Shown here: positions 12,495 to 24,593 of the stretch, one piece after another | How the letters are laid out: each line of letters begins with the position of its first letter | Position numbering within the stretch: the stretch's first letter is position 1 | NCBI RefSeq assembly: GCF_000003195.3 | Contig: NC_012871.2 | Span: 8,481,997-8,545,996 of the forward strand | DNA: 64,000 nt | Direction: 5' to 3' | Source: Sorghum bicolor | Taxonomy: Eukaryota > Streptophyta > Magnoliopsida > Poales > Poaceae | The notes under the pieces: generated by a model | Database searches by the model: none | The model's input: the letters and a program-made list of their open reading frames with translations, nothing else | What the model was told of the DNA's origin: nothing | Position numbers and translations under genes: made by a program

Positions 12495-15406
12495 GGCATA
12501 GGAAGCTTGCTAGAGAAAGAACCCTCTTTGTTGTATCGAACGGTGATGCCGAGGAAGTGCCGAATCGGCCCCATATCCTTTATGGCAAAGGCATCATGTA
12601 GCCGGGTGATGACCTGTTGAAGGAGTGTTGTCGAGGAGGCTGAGAGGATCGATGTATAGTAGAAGGTATATGCCATTGTGCCATTGTGGTGGTAGACAAA
12701 GAAGAAGGAGTCCACCTTCGATTGGACAAAGCCTAGTCTCATGACATGGCCGACGAAGTAGTGAAACCACGCCCATGGTGCTTGGCGAAAACCGTAGAGC
12801 GACAGCGATAGGAGGCAGACATCGTTCGACTGACAAGGATCAATGAACCCAATGGGTTGCTGGCTGTATACTTGCTCCTACAGATTGCCATGAAGCAAGG
12901 TGTTGGGGACGTCGAGTTGGTGAGCTGGCCAGTTGTGTGTCGCGACGAGCGTGTGGACGGAGCGGATCATCGCCAGCTTGACCACTGACAAAAATGTCTT
13001 GCCAAAGTTGATGTCAGGCAGCTAGTTGAACCCCTGAATGGCCTATCGGGCCTTGTAGCGCTCAAGGGTGCCATCAGGATTCATCTTGTGCTTGAACACC
13101 CACTTGCTCATGATAACGCGAGTGCTTGGTGGTCATGGGATGAGGGTCCAAGTTTTGTCTGCCTGCAACACATGAAACTCCAATTTCATGGTAGCATACT
13201 AGTGGGGGTCCTTGATAGTGGTGCGGATGCTCCAAGGGATGGGCGAGATGGTAGCCAAGGCTATCATGGCATACTTTGGGTTGGGTTTGTGGATCCCGAC
13301 ATGCACACGGGTGATCATTGGGTGCTCAGGAGCCACAGTGTTGTGCGACGAAGATGTCATGGGGGTATCACGGGCGGTGACACGGGTGATGTAGTGGCAC
13401 TGGACATGATCGGGTTTGTAGTAGACGTTGTCGATGGTGGTGTAGTGTCGATGATCAGAGAGGCTAGGTGCTGTCACATGTTGTGTCCTTGTGGGGGACG
13501 ACACGTTAGATTAGCCACCAGATGTGGTGGTGATGGTGGTGGAGTTTGGCAATGTGGCATGGTGATCGCACCACCCCAGGCGTCGCACGTAGGTGGAGGA
13601 TCGCTGTCCTCCTAGCTCAATGTGGCGGTAGTAGTGACAGAGTCATGGAAGGGGAATACTGCCTCATCAAAGATGACGTGTCATGAGGTGACAACTCGTC
13701 CCATTGTGATCTTGTAGTAGCAGTAGCCACGGTGTTCCGTCGGGTAGCCAATGAAGACACATGGCGTTGATCATGCGGCAAGTTTGTGACTTGTCGTGGC
13801 AATCGTGTTGTGGAAGCGATGGCAGCTGAAGACATGAAGCTCATTGTAGGATGGAGTTGTGCCAAAGAGGAGCACATATGGCATCATGGATCCTGTGGCT
13901 TGGCAGGGATGACAATTGATCAGGTATGTTGCCGTGGCAAGCACATCAGACAAAAACTCTAGGGGAGCTGCTCTGTGAATCAACATTGTGCGCAAACAAT
14001 CATTAACAGTACAAAGAACACGCACGACCTTCCTATTTTGCTGTGAGTTATAGGGGTACCGAAGACAGAGCTAGGTGGTGACAGAGAAAAGAAGGAGATG
14101 CATGGCGGTGGAGTCATACTCCTAGCCATTGTCCATTTGGAAAGCAAGGATCAACAAACATAATTGTGTATGGACATGAATGGATGGCAAACTTGCTTCA
14201 AAGTGGGATTGTCCATAGATAGTGAGTGTAATCATCTAGATAAATGACAAAGTATTTGTAACCCGAGTAAATGAACAAAAGAAACATCCAAACATCTGAA
14301 TGCACTAGTTGAAAAGGGAAAAATGTTTGTGATGTAGAATCAGCAAATGGCAAGTGAGTATGTTTGCCTAGTCGACATGAAGAACATGAGCGAGCATCAA
14401 CTTTATTACAATGATTTTTTTGCATAACTTGAGAAGTAGATGGGTGGCTTGGTTTCACTAGGTGCTGATGCCACAAGGACGTCGCTGAGGACGCATGAAG
14501 AGCTTGGTGGTGTGGAAGGCGGAGAGGGTAAAGATCATTGCTGCTTTCACATTGGAGCATCTCTACCTTGGTAGGAAGATCCTTTATGGAAAATCTAGAA
14601 GGGTCAAATTCTATAGAAACATTGTTATCGTGGGTTAAACGACAAATGGAAATCAAGTGCTTAGTGAGAGAAGGCGAAACAAGAACATTTAAATGAAAGT
14701 GATTTGTGGTAGTAGGAATAAATGTTTGTGCTTGGTGTGTGACTGGAACACGAGCGACATTTCCTACTGTGATGTTGGAAGAAGATTGTTGGAGGGTAGA
14801 GGGAAGAAAGTTACTAGGAGATGATGACATGTACAATGTCGCTCCGATGTTGAAGCACTAGTCAGAGGTGTTGGGCGAGTGATGCGAGATGCCTAATGAA
14901 TGCAGCTCCACATAGAGGGCGCTGGTGTCAAAGGCATTGGAGGAATGGGAGGTGGCCACCATCGCTTGCTGCAGCTGAAACGGAGGGCGAGGTCCCAAGC
15001 CATCGGTGCTAGGTGCATGGAAAGGCATAAGCTAGGCCTGTACCATGCCTTGCCAAGGGTTGTAGCCCGTGGCCCACGATGCGGACTTGGAGTTGGAGGC
15101 ATTGGCATTGGAACATGAAGGACCACCGCCATTGCCCCATCCGTGACGACAATCAGAGCGGTTGTTGGAGCGCGAGTTGCCACCGCTGTTGCCGTTGTCA
15201 GGACGTTTCTTGTTGGAGCATGGGGCAGCGGGGACAGAGGACCCGTCCTTGGTGCTAGAGGAGCCACTAGAGTGGTCACCGTGTGACATGGTCAGAGCCT
15301 ATCCACCCTCAGCATTGGAGTCATGCTAGAAACTGAGCTCCTTGAGGATGAGGAAGGCGAGGATGCTCCAGATGATGTGCTACAGAAACTTGGAGGGGAT
15401 CACTGG

Positions 15407-17326
15407 TGTTGATATTTCTAATACGATTACAAATAAGAAATTCAATCTCTATCCTAGTAAATGCATTAGAAATATTTGGGACATCTCCTAGCATTGCTTA
15501 AGTCAGGTTGTCATCCCCAACACAACACCAAAAGATGTAGTTATACTTATGATCATGGCACTATAGAAAATAAATGAAGGTTATCTGCAAGCTCACAGAC
15601 AAAATACACCCATTGTAGCATTTCACCTAGGAAAGTTCCAGGTATCATTATTTATAATTTTACCACTAGAAATGCATTGGAGGTATGAAAACTATATCTT
15701 ACACTTGTGATAGAGGTTTCACTAGATCAATACTCAAAACAGTGGTTAATCATATCATAAATAAGGATAATTAATAACAAGTTAACATATCTCAAAAGGA
15801 TTCCATCGAGCATGTCCTACTTGGGCGTGATTCTAGAAAGATCTAGAAAATAGAAACTAACTCTAGGGTTATTCTAACTATAGGTCATTGAGCTACCTTA
15901 ATTAGTGCAATTACATTTATTAATCATAGTCATGACTTAACTTGTATCCATACACAAGAGACATTGCTAAGGTGGGTTAGGAACATAGCAAGACATCACC
16001 CCGCAACTCCGCCATACTAGTTCGATATTCGGGGAGTGGACCACATAGGGCTCAACAAAGCTGTCACCTTCGTAATCTACCACATGGCCCAAAATATAGG
16101 GTGTATTCGTAGATAGACATTGTCTAAGCACCACGCTTACACAACTTCTACGACCCAACCTTGAGCTCAAAGGGTGAGTGCTATATGAACATGTGCATAA
16201 ACACAATGCTAATCCAACTATACTAAACATATAATCAAAGTAGGCAATGAACATTATAATTATGAACATATAATTATACCAAGTCAAATCAAGTATTCGA
16301 CTCAAGCACGAACTAGAATAGGAACTAGAGGGAAATTTGAACTAGACAAGAACACGATAAACTAGACGATGAACTAGACGAGCTAATTGATGAACTATAA
16401 GAACAAAGGATGAACTAGAAGATAAACACAATGAACTAGAAGACAAATAGATTAACAATATTGAATACATGAGAGAAGTACAAGGCTTTATCTAGCCTCT
16501 TCGCGACTAGATCTGGAATCCAAGCGTTGCTTGACTCCTCTAATTCCTATTGTTATCTAGCTATGCCCTAATTGGTGGAGCTCTAAACTGAACTATGAGA
16601 TATGAGATATGATTATGATGGATTGATGCCTCCAGGGGGGTCTGCCTCTGCTTATATAGCCCGGTGGGATGAACCGCAACCCTTGGATCAAACTGACATA
16701 GAACAAGGGTCAAGATGTGTTGTAGAGGTCGGTTGGAGCCCGTCACGTGAAGGAGAGTCCAAGTTGTAGGGGGAGAGGCCAGCTGGCCTAGCATGTGGGG
16801 CCGGGCGACCCCACCTAGTGGCCTTCGGTCTTCTACTTTGTTCTTGTATCTTCTGGTGTCTTCTATGTCCTTCTAGTGTCCTTTTTTGATCCATTTGCGT
16901 AATGAGTCGTATCGTGGATGGATTCTTTCCTTCCCTAGATTCTAGATAAATCCCTAAAAAAGATTATTTCACTGAGCTATGGATTCCTGTGGGTTTAGTC
17001 CTTGGTCTTGTAATGGATGATGATTCTAGGGTCTTCTAGAGTCTTCCAGGTCATATCCATCGAGGACTTTCTCTCCGTTGCCCCAAATATGGCAAGTGAT
17101 ATGTCCGTCTTGATCATCTTGACGAGCTCACCACAATGGTGTACTCAGATTCTTCACTTGAGATACTTTTATATGGTGAAATATTGAATATCCTACAAGG
17201 CAAGTGAGAACAACACAACTCGTGGAACTCGTTAGAATAAACCCCTATAACCTTAGTTTATAGTTTATTTTAGGTCTGTCCTGTGATTGGTTGACGGTTG
17301 AAAATTGGAGTTAATTACCGTCAACA
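15407..17326. mobile_element. Solo LTR, 1920 bp, inserted in copia gag
   Basis: Begins TGTTGATATTTC and ends TTACCGTCAACA, so it has TG...CA ends within an inverted TGTTG/CAACA. It is flanked by a perfect 5-bp duplication ACTGG (15402-15406 and 17327-17331). It separates two parts of one copia gag. It holds no coding domain. This is the expected product of LTR-LTR recombination. I cannot assign the family; the length suits a gypsy LTR. Confidence 0.85.
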
Positions 17327-17923
17327 ACTGGACTGACGTAGTGTTATCAGGGGTTGAGGCCACGAAGAAGGTTGAGCACCTAGCTCGGCTAGGAGACGGG
17401 GTGGCTGGTGTCTCGCAGCTGATCTGTGATGCGCTTCAACTTTGTGCAGTAATTGTTCATCGACATGTAATACTGTTGTAGAGAGCCAACTCAGTGCACT
17501 ACAGCTTGTTGTCCTGGACCAACCACTCGACAGCGTGCTAGAGGGAGAAGGCATCGTGACGATCGCGCCGAACAACGTCAAAGACGCCTTTCGAGACAGT
17601 GGCAAGGATCTAGTTGACAATGCATGAATCGACCATACGCCACTCGTGATCGCGATCATCGGACAGAGTAGTGGAGTGAATGTGATCTTCAAGGTCAAAC
17701 TTGCCGAGGGTGGACTTGAAGAAGTAGTGCCACTAGTCGAAGTTGCCCTCATCCATGTCGAGGATGACAGGGGCATGGTGGAGGATAGAGATGCCTTGAA
17801 TCTGAGAGCGGAGGTGGGAGCGATGGAGTAGCCATTATCGTCGAAGGAAGAAGAGTGAGTAGAGGAGGGCGCCATGGGAGCGGAAGAAGAAGTGGCAAAG
17901 GGATTCTGAAGAACCATAGACGA

Positions 17924-18205
17924 TGATACCATGTAGAATGATAGAGATCAATTGGACACCTTTCATTGATTGTATACAATCTACATATATAGGGTTATAA
18001 TGGTGGCCTTTTGCCATGCCTGTACACGCGAGAGTGGGCGAGTGCGCCTAGCGGGAGTGCGGGCGCTGCGCAGACCAGGCACGCATGTGCGCAGTGAGCG
18101 AGTCATGGATGTGGCAAGCACATGTGTGAGTGCGGCGAGAGCGTGCAATGCACGTGTGCTGTTGTAGATCCGATATGCCGTGGTGCTCAGCTGTTGTGGA
18201 CTTGG
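17924..18205 (-). repeat. 5' LTR (partial) and primer binding site of the minus-strand copia
   Basis: On the minus strand an LTR end ...ttctaca is followed directly by TGGTATCA (17924-17931), the initiator-Met tRNA complement typical of copia primer sites; the last bases have diverged. A TATA-like cctatatatgt lies in the LTR near 17985-17995. The outer LTR boundary is not clear; about 18205 is a guess from where LINE sequence starts. Confidence 0.55.
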
Positions 18206-18209
18206 TTCC

Positions 18210-19225
18210 ACTGACAGAGATAAAGGTCCATCAAAATATGGCTGCTATATGTTCAAAATCTGGGTCTCCCATGTTGGTAATGGAAATAACACCTTCTTTT
18301 AATTGGATAGATGGCTAGGGTGTTGCATAAGTGATCTCGTACCGGCTGTTGTGGAGGTTGTGCCTTTGAAAACCCGTCAGCAACATACGGTGGCTGAGGC
18401 GCTCCTAGAACAAGCCTGGCCAATAGATATCCAAGGAGGTTTTATCCAGGTCTGTTCAAATACTTTCAACTTTGGGATATGATGCAAGACATCCTGCTGT
18501 CTCAGGAGGATGATCAGCACTCATGGAGGCTAGAAGGCTCAGGGCTGTTCACTTCCAAGTCTGCCTACCGAGCTTTCTTTAATGGCTCCACTACATGTGA
18601 ACCATGGTGGCGAATATGGAAGACCTGGGCTCCAGGAAAGTGCAAGGTATTCTTGTGGTTGGCCATCCGCAACAGATGTTGGACAGCAGACCATGTACAG
18701 AAGAGAGAACTCCCACACCCGGATAATTATGCGACCCGGAAGTGGAGAGTGTGCAACAGATTCTCACTTCATGTGTGTTTGCACGCGATTTCTGGTTCAA
18801 GATCATCATGTGTCCCTCGACGTCGTGATCACACTTTCGCGACTTGGTGGAACAAGGCCAGCAAACGTGTGGGAAAAGCTAAAACGTTGTTATGGAAACA
18901 ACACAACTATTCAAATGAGAGCAGCCAAATGTAATCGCCCTGGTCCGGCAATTCAGCAAAGAACAACATCTGTGGTGCCTCACTAGTGTGCGCGGCCTAA
19001 GAGCTCTTGGTCACAGGGACACTTAGTGGTTGTATCAGTTTGTTCCTAGAGTTTGGTCAGGTCCTATCTTTCTCGGTTTTTTCTTTAGTGCTCTTCTATT
19101 CATGTTTCATAGCCCCTCAGCTCGGTCCAGAGTGGGGTGGTGAAGCTTGTAAGGGACCGATCTTTCTCTCTTTAAATACAATGATGCCGAGCTCTCCTGC
19201 GTATTCGAGAAAAAAAAGAACATGC
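18210..19225 (+). pseudogene. LINE (non-LTR retrotransposon) 3' fragment
   Basis: The downstream part shows the zf-RVT-type end of plant LINE ORF2: FTSKSAYRAFFNGSTTCEPW, WRIWKTWAPGKCKVFLWLA and RNRCWTADHVQKRELPHP (18545-18720). Reverse transcriptase is absent, as expected of a 5'-truncated insertion. After about 18740 the frame shifts and the usual Cys-rich end is disrupted. The sequence ends with a 3' UTR (ctctcctgcgtattcgag) and a short A-rich tail at 19209-19217. It lies head-on next to the copia LTR. Confidence 0.82.
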
Positions 19226-19499
19226 AAGTTATAATTGAGGGGTTTAAAATAAACATCCAATATATAGTTGGTCAAGGTACGGCTCTAGTTTCAGTGGCGG
19301 ATATAAGCCTAGGGCCAATATGGCCATGGCCCTAGGCATGCGAAAAAATACTAGAGTATTTCTTTTGTTTTTTTCAGCTAAATCTACATATTAGCATTAC
19401 TTTTATTCATTAGCATGTGATCGATGTTGGTAGTTTATAGTATTAGCCCTAGTCATGAAAGTTCCTCAGCTCCGCCACTGTCTAGTTTAGTCAAGTATG
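19226..19499. other. Unannotated spacer
   Basis: No gene or domain seen. It includes a ggcggatataagcctagggcc stretch of the kind often found at old transposon ends, too weak to assign. Confidence 0.4.
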
Positions 19500-20558
19500 A
19501 GAAATACTTTTCTATGGTAAACCGATGGTGGTAACAAAGGTCCGCGACATGGGCCTAAGATGGTATGTGCCATGCAGCCATGCAGGCCGTTGTTTTTGGC
19601 CATACATTGACAAATGCTTGGGCCTGAGTGGGTTCATAGTTGCCAAACCTGATTTCCTCAAGCGAGCTAATCCTTTGAATTCCCCACACAGCTAGCGTTT
19701 TTTCAAGTCATTTCTACCCACTCCTGTCAGGCTGTCACTGTAATAATGAGGCCAACCAAAACCCACTGCATCATTTCAATAAAAGGAAACACCCGCTGCT
19801 TCATAGTTAGCTAAGGAGACTTTTTAGATGCATGCTCTAGTACTTGACTATATACAGCTGTATATAGCATGTCACTTGGCCACACAGATGTGCCGGTACA
19901 CATCTCCAAATGCATCACCTATCATTTTGTATTTGAAAATAGCTTTTTATGCTTTTGAAGGGCCACTCACTTGCCCACTTCATTGGGTCCTCGTTATATT
20001 ATATATCAAGCCACATCAGTAACAAAATAGTAGACTTCAGATTTTCAAATATTGTCCATCGAATATATATGCATACCTGTACTTACTTACTGTGCCAGCA
20101 AAGAAAAGATTCCTCTCTGCTTGTATATATATATGGAGTATGAGTTTGACACAACTTGGCTGCATATATAGGCTCTTGACCCACCTAACTATGCTAATTA
20201 CCGCATTGCATATTTGATCATATATCTTGTATTTAATTATATGAACAATTACAAACAGCGTACATACATTAGACCTTCCAATATTTTTTAATGTCAGTCT
20301 GCCAGTTATAACTTGGCTGTGTTCCAGAACCATTGTAATCGAAAAATTCCCTCGCAAAATGAATCCAAAATTAACTATATTCCATGTTAACAACACCATA
20401 AGTGGTATATATTTACACATGCCTTCCAAATATAGTGGAATCCAGGTATAAAATTGCTCACAGTAACATTGAATATAACCCAGCTGTAAAATAGCACAGA
20501 ATTACATATATTCAAATCTTTGCTGATCTTAGTTTCCATTTTGATCCTATGTATGTGC

Positions 20559-20567
20559 CTATATAAA
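20559..20567 (+). promoter_or_regulatory. TATA box of MADS gene 1
   Basis: ctatataaa lies about 90 bp before the ATG, inside a promoter segment conserved with the MADS gene 2 promoter (shared acttagcaagaaacca leader). Confidence 0.55.
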
Positions 20568-20653
20568 TGCTTCTGTACCAAACCTGCATACTATCTCCAT
20601 CAGCATATATTACTCTGAGACTTAGCAAGAAACCAAATATTGGCATCTTGACC

Positions 20654-21415
20654 ATGGTGAGGGGTAAGGCAGCCATGCCAAGGAGAAAAACTGAGATCAA
20701 GCACATCGAGAATGAGGACGCACGTAAGGTTTGCTTCTCCAAGCGCCGCCAGGGCCTGTTCAAGAAGGCTAGTGAGCTCTCCATTTTGTGTGGTGCAACG
20801 GTTGGTTCTGTTGTCTTCTCAAACTCTGGTAGGTCCTTTTCTTTTGGACATCCGTCCATTAATGATGTTGCAGACCGATTCCTCAATTCAGTTGCTCCTG
20901 TTGACTTTGCTTCGGGTGGTGCAAGCCATGACAACAGCGGGGCAGTAATGGATACTGTCCATAGGCTGAACATGGAGTTATCAGAGCTGCAACAGGCTCT
21001 AGACTCTGAAAACAAGAAAAAGGAGAGGTTGAAAGAGGCTATTGAGAAGGAAAAGGGCCAACCGATGATGCAGTGGTTGAATGCTAATGTCTTGGAATTG
21101 GGTCTAGCTGAGCTGCAGGAATTCCAAAAGTGCCTGGAAGCAGTGGACATTGCAGTCAAAGAGAAGACGAACCAGATACTAGCTGAAGCAAGGCAAACAA
21201 CTCAAGGGTCAGTGCCACAACTACCTATGGAGATACCTTCCACTTCACGGTACCAGTTTGGTCAGCACATCAGTGCCAATTCAATGGCTTTCACAGATCC
21301 TCGTTCGAGCAATGGATTCACTGATGGATTTGAAGTCAATGATCCCTTGCGTAGTGGTGGTCTCCAAGATGTTTGTGGCCTGGGGAATTTCCTAAACAAC
21401 CAGAATCATGGTTGA
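20654..21415 (+). CDS. Type I (M-alpha, AGL62-like) MADS-box transcription factor, gene 1
   Basis: A single-exon frame of 253 codons. The MADS domain spans about residues 10-75: IKHIENEDARKVCFSKRR, QGLFKKASELSILCGATVG, VVFSNSGRSFSFGHPS. The FSFGHPS motif and lack of introns mark the plant M-alpha AGL61/AGL62 group. A coiled-coil-like charged segment (about 95-175) follows, but there is no K domain. I chose the ATG at 20654 over an in-frame upstream one at 20567: it aligns with the start of gene 2 and the extra 29 residues overlap the TATA region. Known of the family: AGL62-like factors act in the central cell and endosperm as dimers. That role is inferred here. Gene 2 at 47358 is its duplicate. 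Confidence 0.92.
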   Translation: MVRGKAAMPRRKTEIKHIENEDARKVCFSKRRQGLFKKASELSILCGATVGSVVFSNSGRSFSFGHPSINDVADRFLNSVAPVDFASGGASHDNSGAVMDTVHRLNMELSELQQALDSENKKKERLKEAIEKEKGQPMMQWLNANVLELGLAELQEFQKCLEAVDIAVKEKTNQILAEARQTTQGSVPQLPMEIPSTSRYQFGQHISANSMAFTDPRSSNGFTDGFEVNDPLRSGGLQDVCGLGNFLNNQNHG

Positions 21416-21830
21416 TTGCTACAAATTCAATATATATGTTATGAATAATATGATCAGTCACAGCTGCATGAACTGATCATTCACAACATTGCATGTCACA
21501 AGTGTTGTACGTAGTACCTTTATTTTTTGATGTTAGATGGTTGTCACCAACAAATACTCGTGACTTGTTGTCAAGATATAGGAGTACCATGAATTCTATG
21601 TAAAACTTCATATGTATTGTATATTTGGTACTAGAGACCAAGTGATGTGATGATGTACCTTGCAAAAATGAGATAGCAACTGCTTACAAATATTCCCATT
21701 TTTTCAATGCGTCTCTGCACATAGTTCCTAGAAGTTTATGTACTAATTGTTGTACTGCTACAGGTGTCCTGAAAGAAAATAAACAGGGTTGAATCCATAC
21801 TATTCTATCTTATACTGACCCACGCTCCAA

Positions 21831-23328
21831 ACTTTTGGTTAAAAATTTCAGAAAAAAAAGTCTTGCATCCAGTGGGAGGACAACGTCCTGGTTAATGACC
21901 ACTACATGTTTTTTCTTGAATAAAAACTTATTGAGATTATTGAATAATATTCTTTCCTGAGAATTTAGCAAAACATCTTTTGTGAATGTGTAGGTATAAT
22001 GGTAATATCATTACATAAACTCTTATAGACTTATCCGATATAAACAAAAAATAGTAAATAAGAATCAACTGTATTATTTCTGAGCTCTAAATTATAAATT
22101 CAACAAGCAATTAGTATTTACAATATGCTGAAAAATAATATATGTGTGACTGAATGAATAATACTTTTGTTTTCGTTATATAGTAGTCTTGCATAGCATG
22201 AGAATTTTGTGAAACAAGAATGATTCATAAGTTATTATTATAGTTTATAAACATGTTGGTTTCTCTTTCTCAGTATATTATTGCTAATTACATAATGTAA
22301 CTCATTGTGAGCATACATAAAAAAAACAAGCACCAACAGGTTGCTTCTAGAGAGCCTGATCAGGCTTGGTGCGGGCAACCAATCAGGCCCCTTGTGGTAG
22401 AAGTGGATCACATGATTGTCGCTAACAAGAGCCTGATGCAAGAGAACCACCGAGTGAATGCAGAAAGGATTGACGTCGACAGAGTCATGGATGGTTGCTG
22501 ATGAGCCCGCCTACAAAAAATTGGAAGAGAAAAATGGCAATGCTTGTTGCTCCTTGATGAATCTCAAGAAGGAAGGAACTCCACTTATGAGCCCGCCTAC
22601 AAAAAATTCGAAGAGTAATTTCTTTTATTTTTTTTTCTTTTTGCACTCTGTATGCTGTGTGACTGCCTGGGTGTATTGACTGATTGACTTGCACCTGTAT
22701 CAAAGTTGTAGAATTGCAGGAAGAGTATTGTGCTCATGCTGATCAAGTTGGTGGTCGTGGCACCTGCGATGCTGTTTTGCCTTGCAAGATGACTCCACGA
22801 GATTTCAAAGTCATGGTGAACCGTCCCCATGAGATCTAAAGTCGTGTATGTAGATCGATTGATGTTAGAGGTTGTTGATCGAGGTAGTCAAATGCCATAC
22901 AGATCTTCAAGCAGTTGATGACATTACTCTCGATTTCTGTGAGCAGGGCATGCCCATGTTGTAGGGAGAGACCGATGGTCTCTCTGTCTTAGCTGAGCAG
23001 GTAAACCTAGAAGTCATAAAGAAAAATGGTGTAAAACTATGTTTGAGATTACATACATTAAGCACTCCAATGGACAGAGCTGTGTATATACTATCAGTAT
23101 TCAAAAATTTCCTTTCTAAGATTGGCCTGTTTTTCGTTTGAGTCTCCCTTGCTTTGTGCACTCTGTGGCTAAGCCATATTGTAACTCAGGGTGGGCTCTT
23201 GACAGTGGCGGAGCCAGGATTTTTGCTTGGGATATGCCGAACAAAAAATTTTCATATACAAACCGGCAAAAATTTTTTAGCAATTTGATAGAATTTCATA
23301 AAAGTCCAATTCGGTACTCAACTATTAA
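21831..23328. other. Intergenic, no gene recognised
   Basis: AT-rich spacer with a less AT-rich patch at 22330-22900. A 28-bp near-perfect direct repeat (atgagcccgcctacaaaaaa...) occurs at 22501 and 22587. A ggcggagccaggat stretch near 23205 resembles an old transposon end. No frame shows a known domain. Confidence 0.4.
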
Positions 23329-23559
23329 GGCCTTGTTTAGTTGCAAAAAAAGGACACTATAGTATTTTCGTTTGTATTTGATAAATATTGTCCAATTAGA
23401 CTAACTAGGCTCAAAAGATTCGTCTCGCAAATTACAGGCAAACTGTGCAATTAGTTATTTTTTATCTATATTTAATGCTCCATGCATGTGCCGCAAGATT
23501 CGATGTGATGAGCAATTTTTTTAAAAAAATTTGTAAAATTTTTGGAAGTAAACAAAGCC
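23329..23559. mobile_element. Tourist-like MITE, 231 bp
   Basis: Starts GGCCTTGTTTAGTTGC and ends GGAAGTAAACAAAGCC (an imperfect inverted repeat), flanked by TAA at 23326-23328 and 23560-23562. A 3-bp TAA duplication and these ends fit PIF/Harbinger-derived MITEs. Interior motifs ggctcaaaagattcgtctcg and gcaagattcgatgtga are those of an abundant grass family. Confidence 0.8.
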
Positions 23560-23649
23560 TAAATGGTATAAATCGTGCATCCATCGTGCATTTGGAAGGA
23601 GCGGTCGAGAGTAGGTGCGAAACCAAAGAGAGTAGAGTTTTTTTATCGA

Positions 23650-23872
23650 GGCCTTGTTTAGTTCTGAAAAGTTTTTAAATTTAGCTACTATAGCATTTTC
23701 ATTTTATTAGACAATTAGTATCTAATTATTGATTAATTAGGCTTAAAGACTTGTCTCGCGATTTACAGTCAGACTATACAATTAGTTTTTGTTTTCGTCT
23801 GCATGTGTCTAAAGATTCGATGTAATTGGTGAAAATTTGTTAGGTGTGAAATTTACATGTATATTTTTTAGG
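23650..23872. mobile_element. Second, diverged copy of the same MITE family
   Basis: Begins GGCCTTGTTTAGTT like the preceding MITE and shares its interior order (attagacaattagtatctaat, gacttgtctcgcg, aaagattcgatgtaa). The right inverted repeat has decayed and no target duplication is visible, so the right end is approximate. Confidence 0.6.
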
Positions 23873-24111
23873 CTGGATCTAGAGTATGTCATGTCATACC
23901 CGTGCCACCCACTGGATCCGCCCATGGCCCTTGAAGCTTCACTGTAGGCTGTTGTCTAAAAATTGTTAAGTGAAGTTGTCTAAAAATTGTTAAGTACAGT
24001 TGTCCATTCTTAGGTTCTCTGAGAAAAGAAAGGAGTTCTGCCAAGTTTTGTTTGGAAAAGCATATATAGCCCTCGAGTGTAGTTATGCAGACCTGACACT
24101 AGTACATCGGT

Positions 24112-24316
24112 ACACTATACAGGCGGTTGGTAACATATTTCTACAGGCGTTTTCCGGATCCGCCTGCGCTGGAGGCCAGTACAAAACGTCCATTTCCACA
24201 GGCGGTCACTTGAGAGCCGCCAGTATAAACATTTTACACAGGCGGCTCTCTTAGGAAACCGCCTGTGTAAATGTTCATTTACACAGGCGGTTTCCTAAGA
24301 GAGCCGCTTGTGTAAA
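24112..24316. repeat. CACTA-B subterminal repeats, distal end
   Basis: Five or six copies of ACAGGCGG(T/C) arms forming palindromes, such as cacaggcggctctcttagg and its complement aaccgcctgtg, joined by short aaatgttcattta-like linkers. Confidence 0.9.
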
Positions 24317-24593
24317 CCTATTAAAATATGTATTATTTATTTATTTTTTAATTTATCTATTTATCTATTTATTATTTTATTGTTATTATTTAGATATATT
24401 GATATTGGTTGGTCTTGTAACATAGCAACATGTAATTTAAATACTTCATCTCATACATACATACATACATACATACATACATACATACATTTGTATACAT
24501 CAAAGTTTGGTGCTCAAAGACATAAAGTTAATTACAAGAGTATATCCATTATCACACATCATATATATATACATCAAAGTTTGTTTCTGTCCT
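24317..24593. other. Non-coding 3' region with CATA microsatellite
   Basis: AT-rich sequence between the STRs and the stop codon of the Ulp1-like gene. It includes a (CATA)n run at about 24450-24490. It probably holds the 3' UTR of that gene. Confidence 0.5.

Larger units (their letters stand above)
11753..17931 (-). pseudogene. Ty1/copia gag-pol relic, split by insertions
   Basis: Read on the minus strand from 17931 downward. The gag UBN2-type core (17340-17905) shows DRDHEWRMVDSCIV and DVVRRDRHDAF. A second gag part (14893-15400) ends in WATGYNPWQGMVQ. The protease is degenerate near 14830-14850 (the active-site triad reads N-I-G where D-T-G is usual). GAG-pre-integrase is at 14300-14470 (CSSCRLGKHTHLPFADS). 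Integrase core remains lie at 13600-14300. Reverse transcriptase is at 12495-12840 (IKDMGPIRHFLGITVRY) and continues at 11753-11871 (AYAKELLEHASMANCKP) on the other side of a hAT element. Stops and frameshifts occur throughout. The relic ends at CACTA-A, so RNase H and the 3' LTR are probably beyond the left window edge. Confidence 0.85.
19500..21830 (+). repeat. Segmental duplication, copy 1
   Basis: The upstream flank, promoter, MADS gene and at least 330 bp of 3' flank align by eye with 40110-40175 plus 45458-48500. Examples are ccagttataac.tggctgt near 20300 and 47031, ctgtaaaatagcacagaat near 20480 and 47150, acttagcaagaaacca near 20618 and 47319, and ttcaatatatatgttatgaataat near 21427 and 48108. 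Positions 19558-19560 (aga) correspond to the target of CACTA-D but are unoccupied here. Confidence 0.85.

Noticed and set aside
13088..13615. 175-codon plus-strand ORF
   Set aside because: Antisense to copia integrase/RT remains on the minus strand, which carry the recognisable motifs.
17321..17932. 203-codon Ser-rich minus-strand ORF as a gene
   Set aside because: It overlaps the true gag frame of the copia relic in a different phase; the gag motifs are in the other frame.
20512..21159. 215-codon ORF antisense to MADS gene 1
   Set aside because: A shadow of the MADS frame; the sense strand has the conserved domain and conserved promoter.
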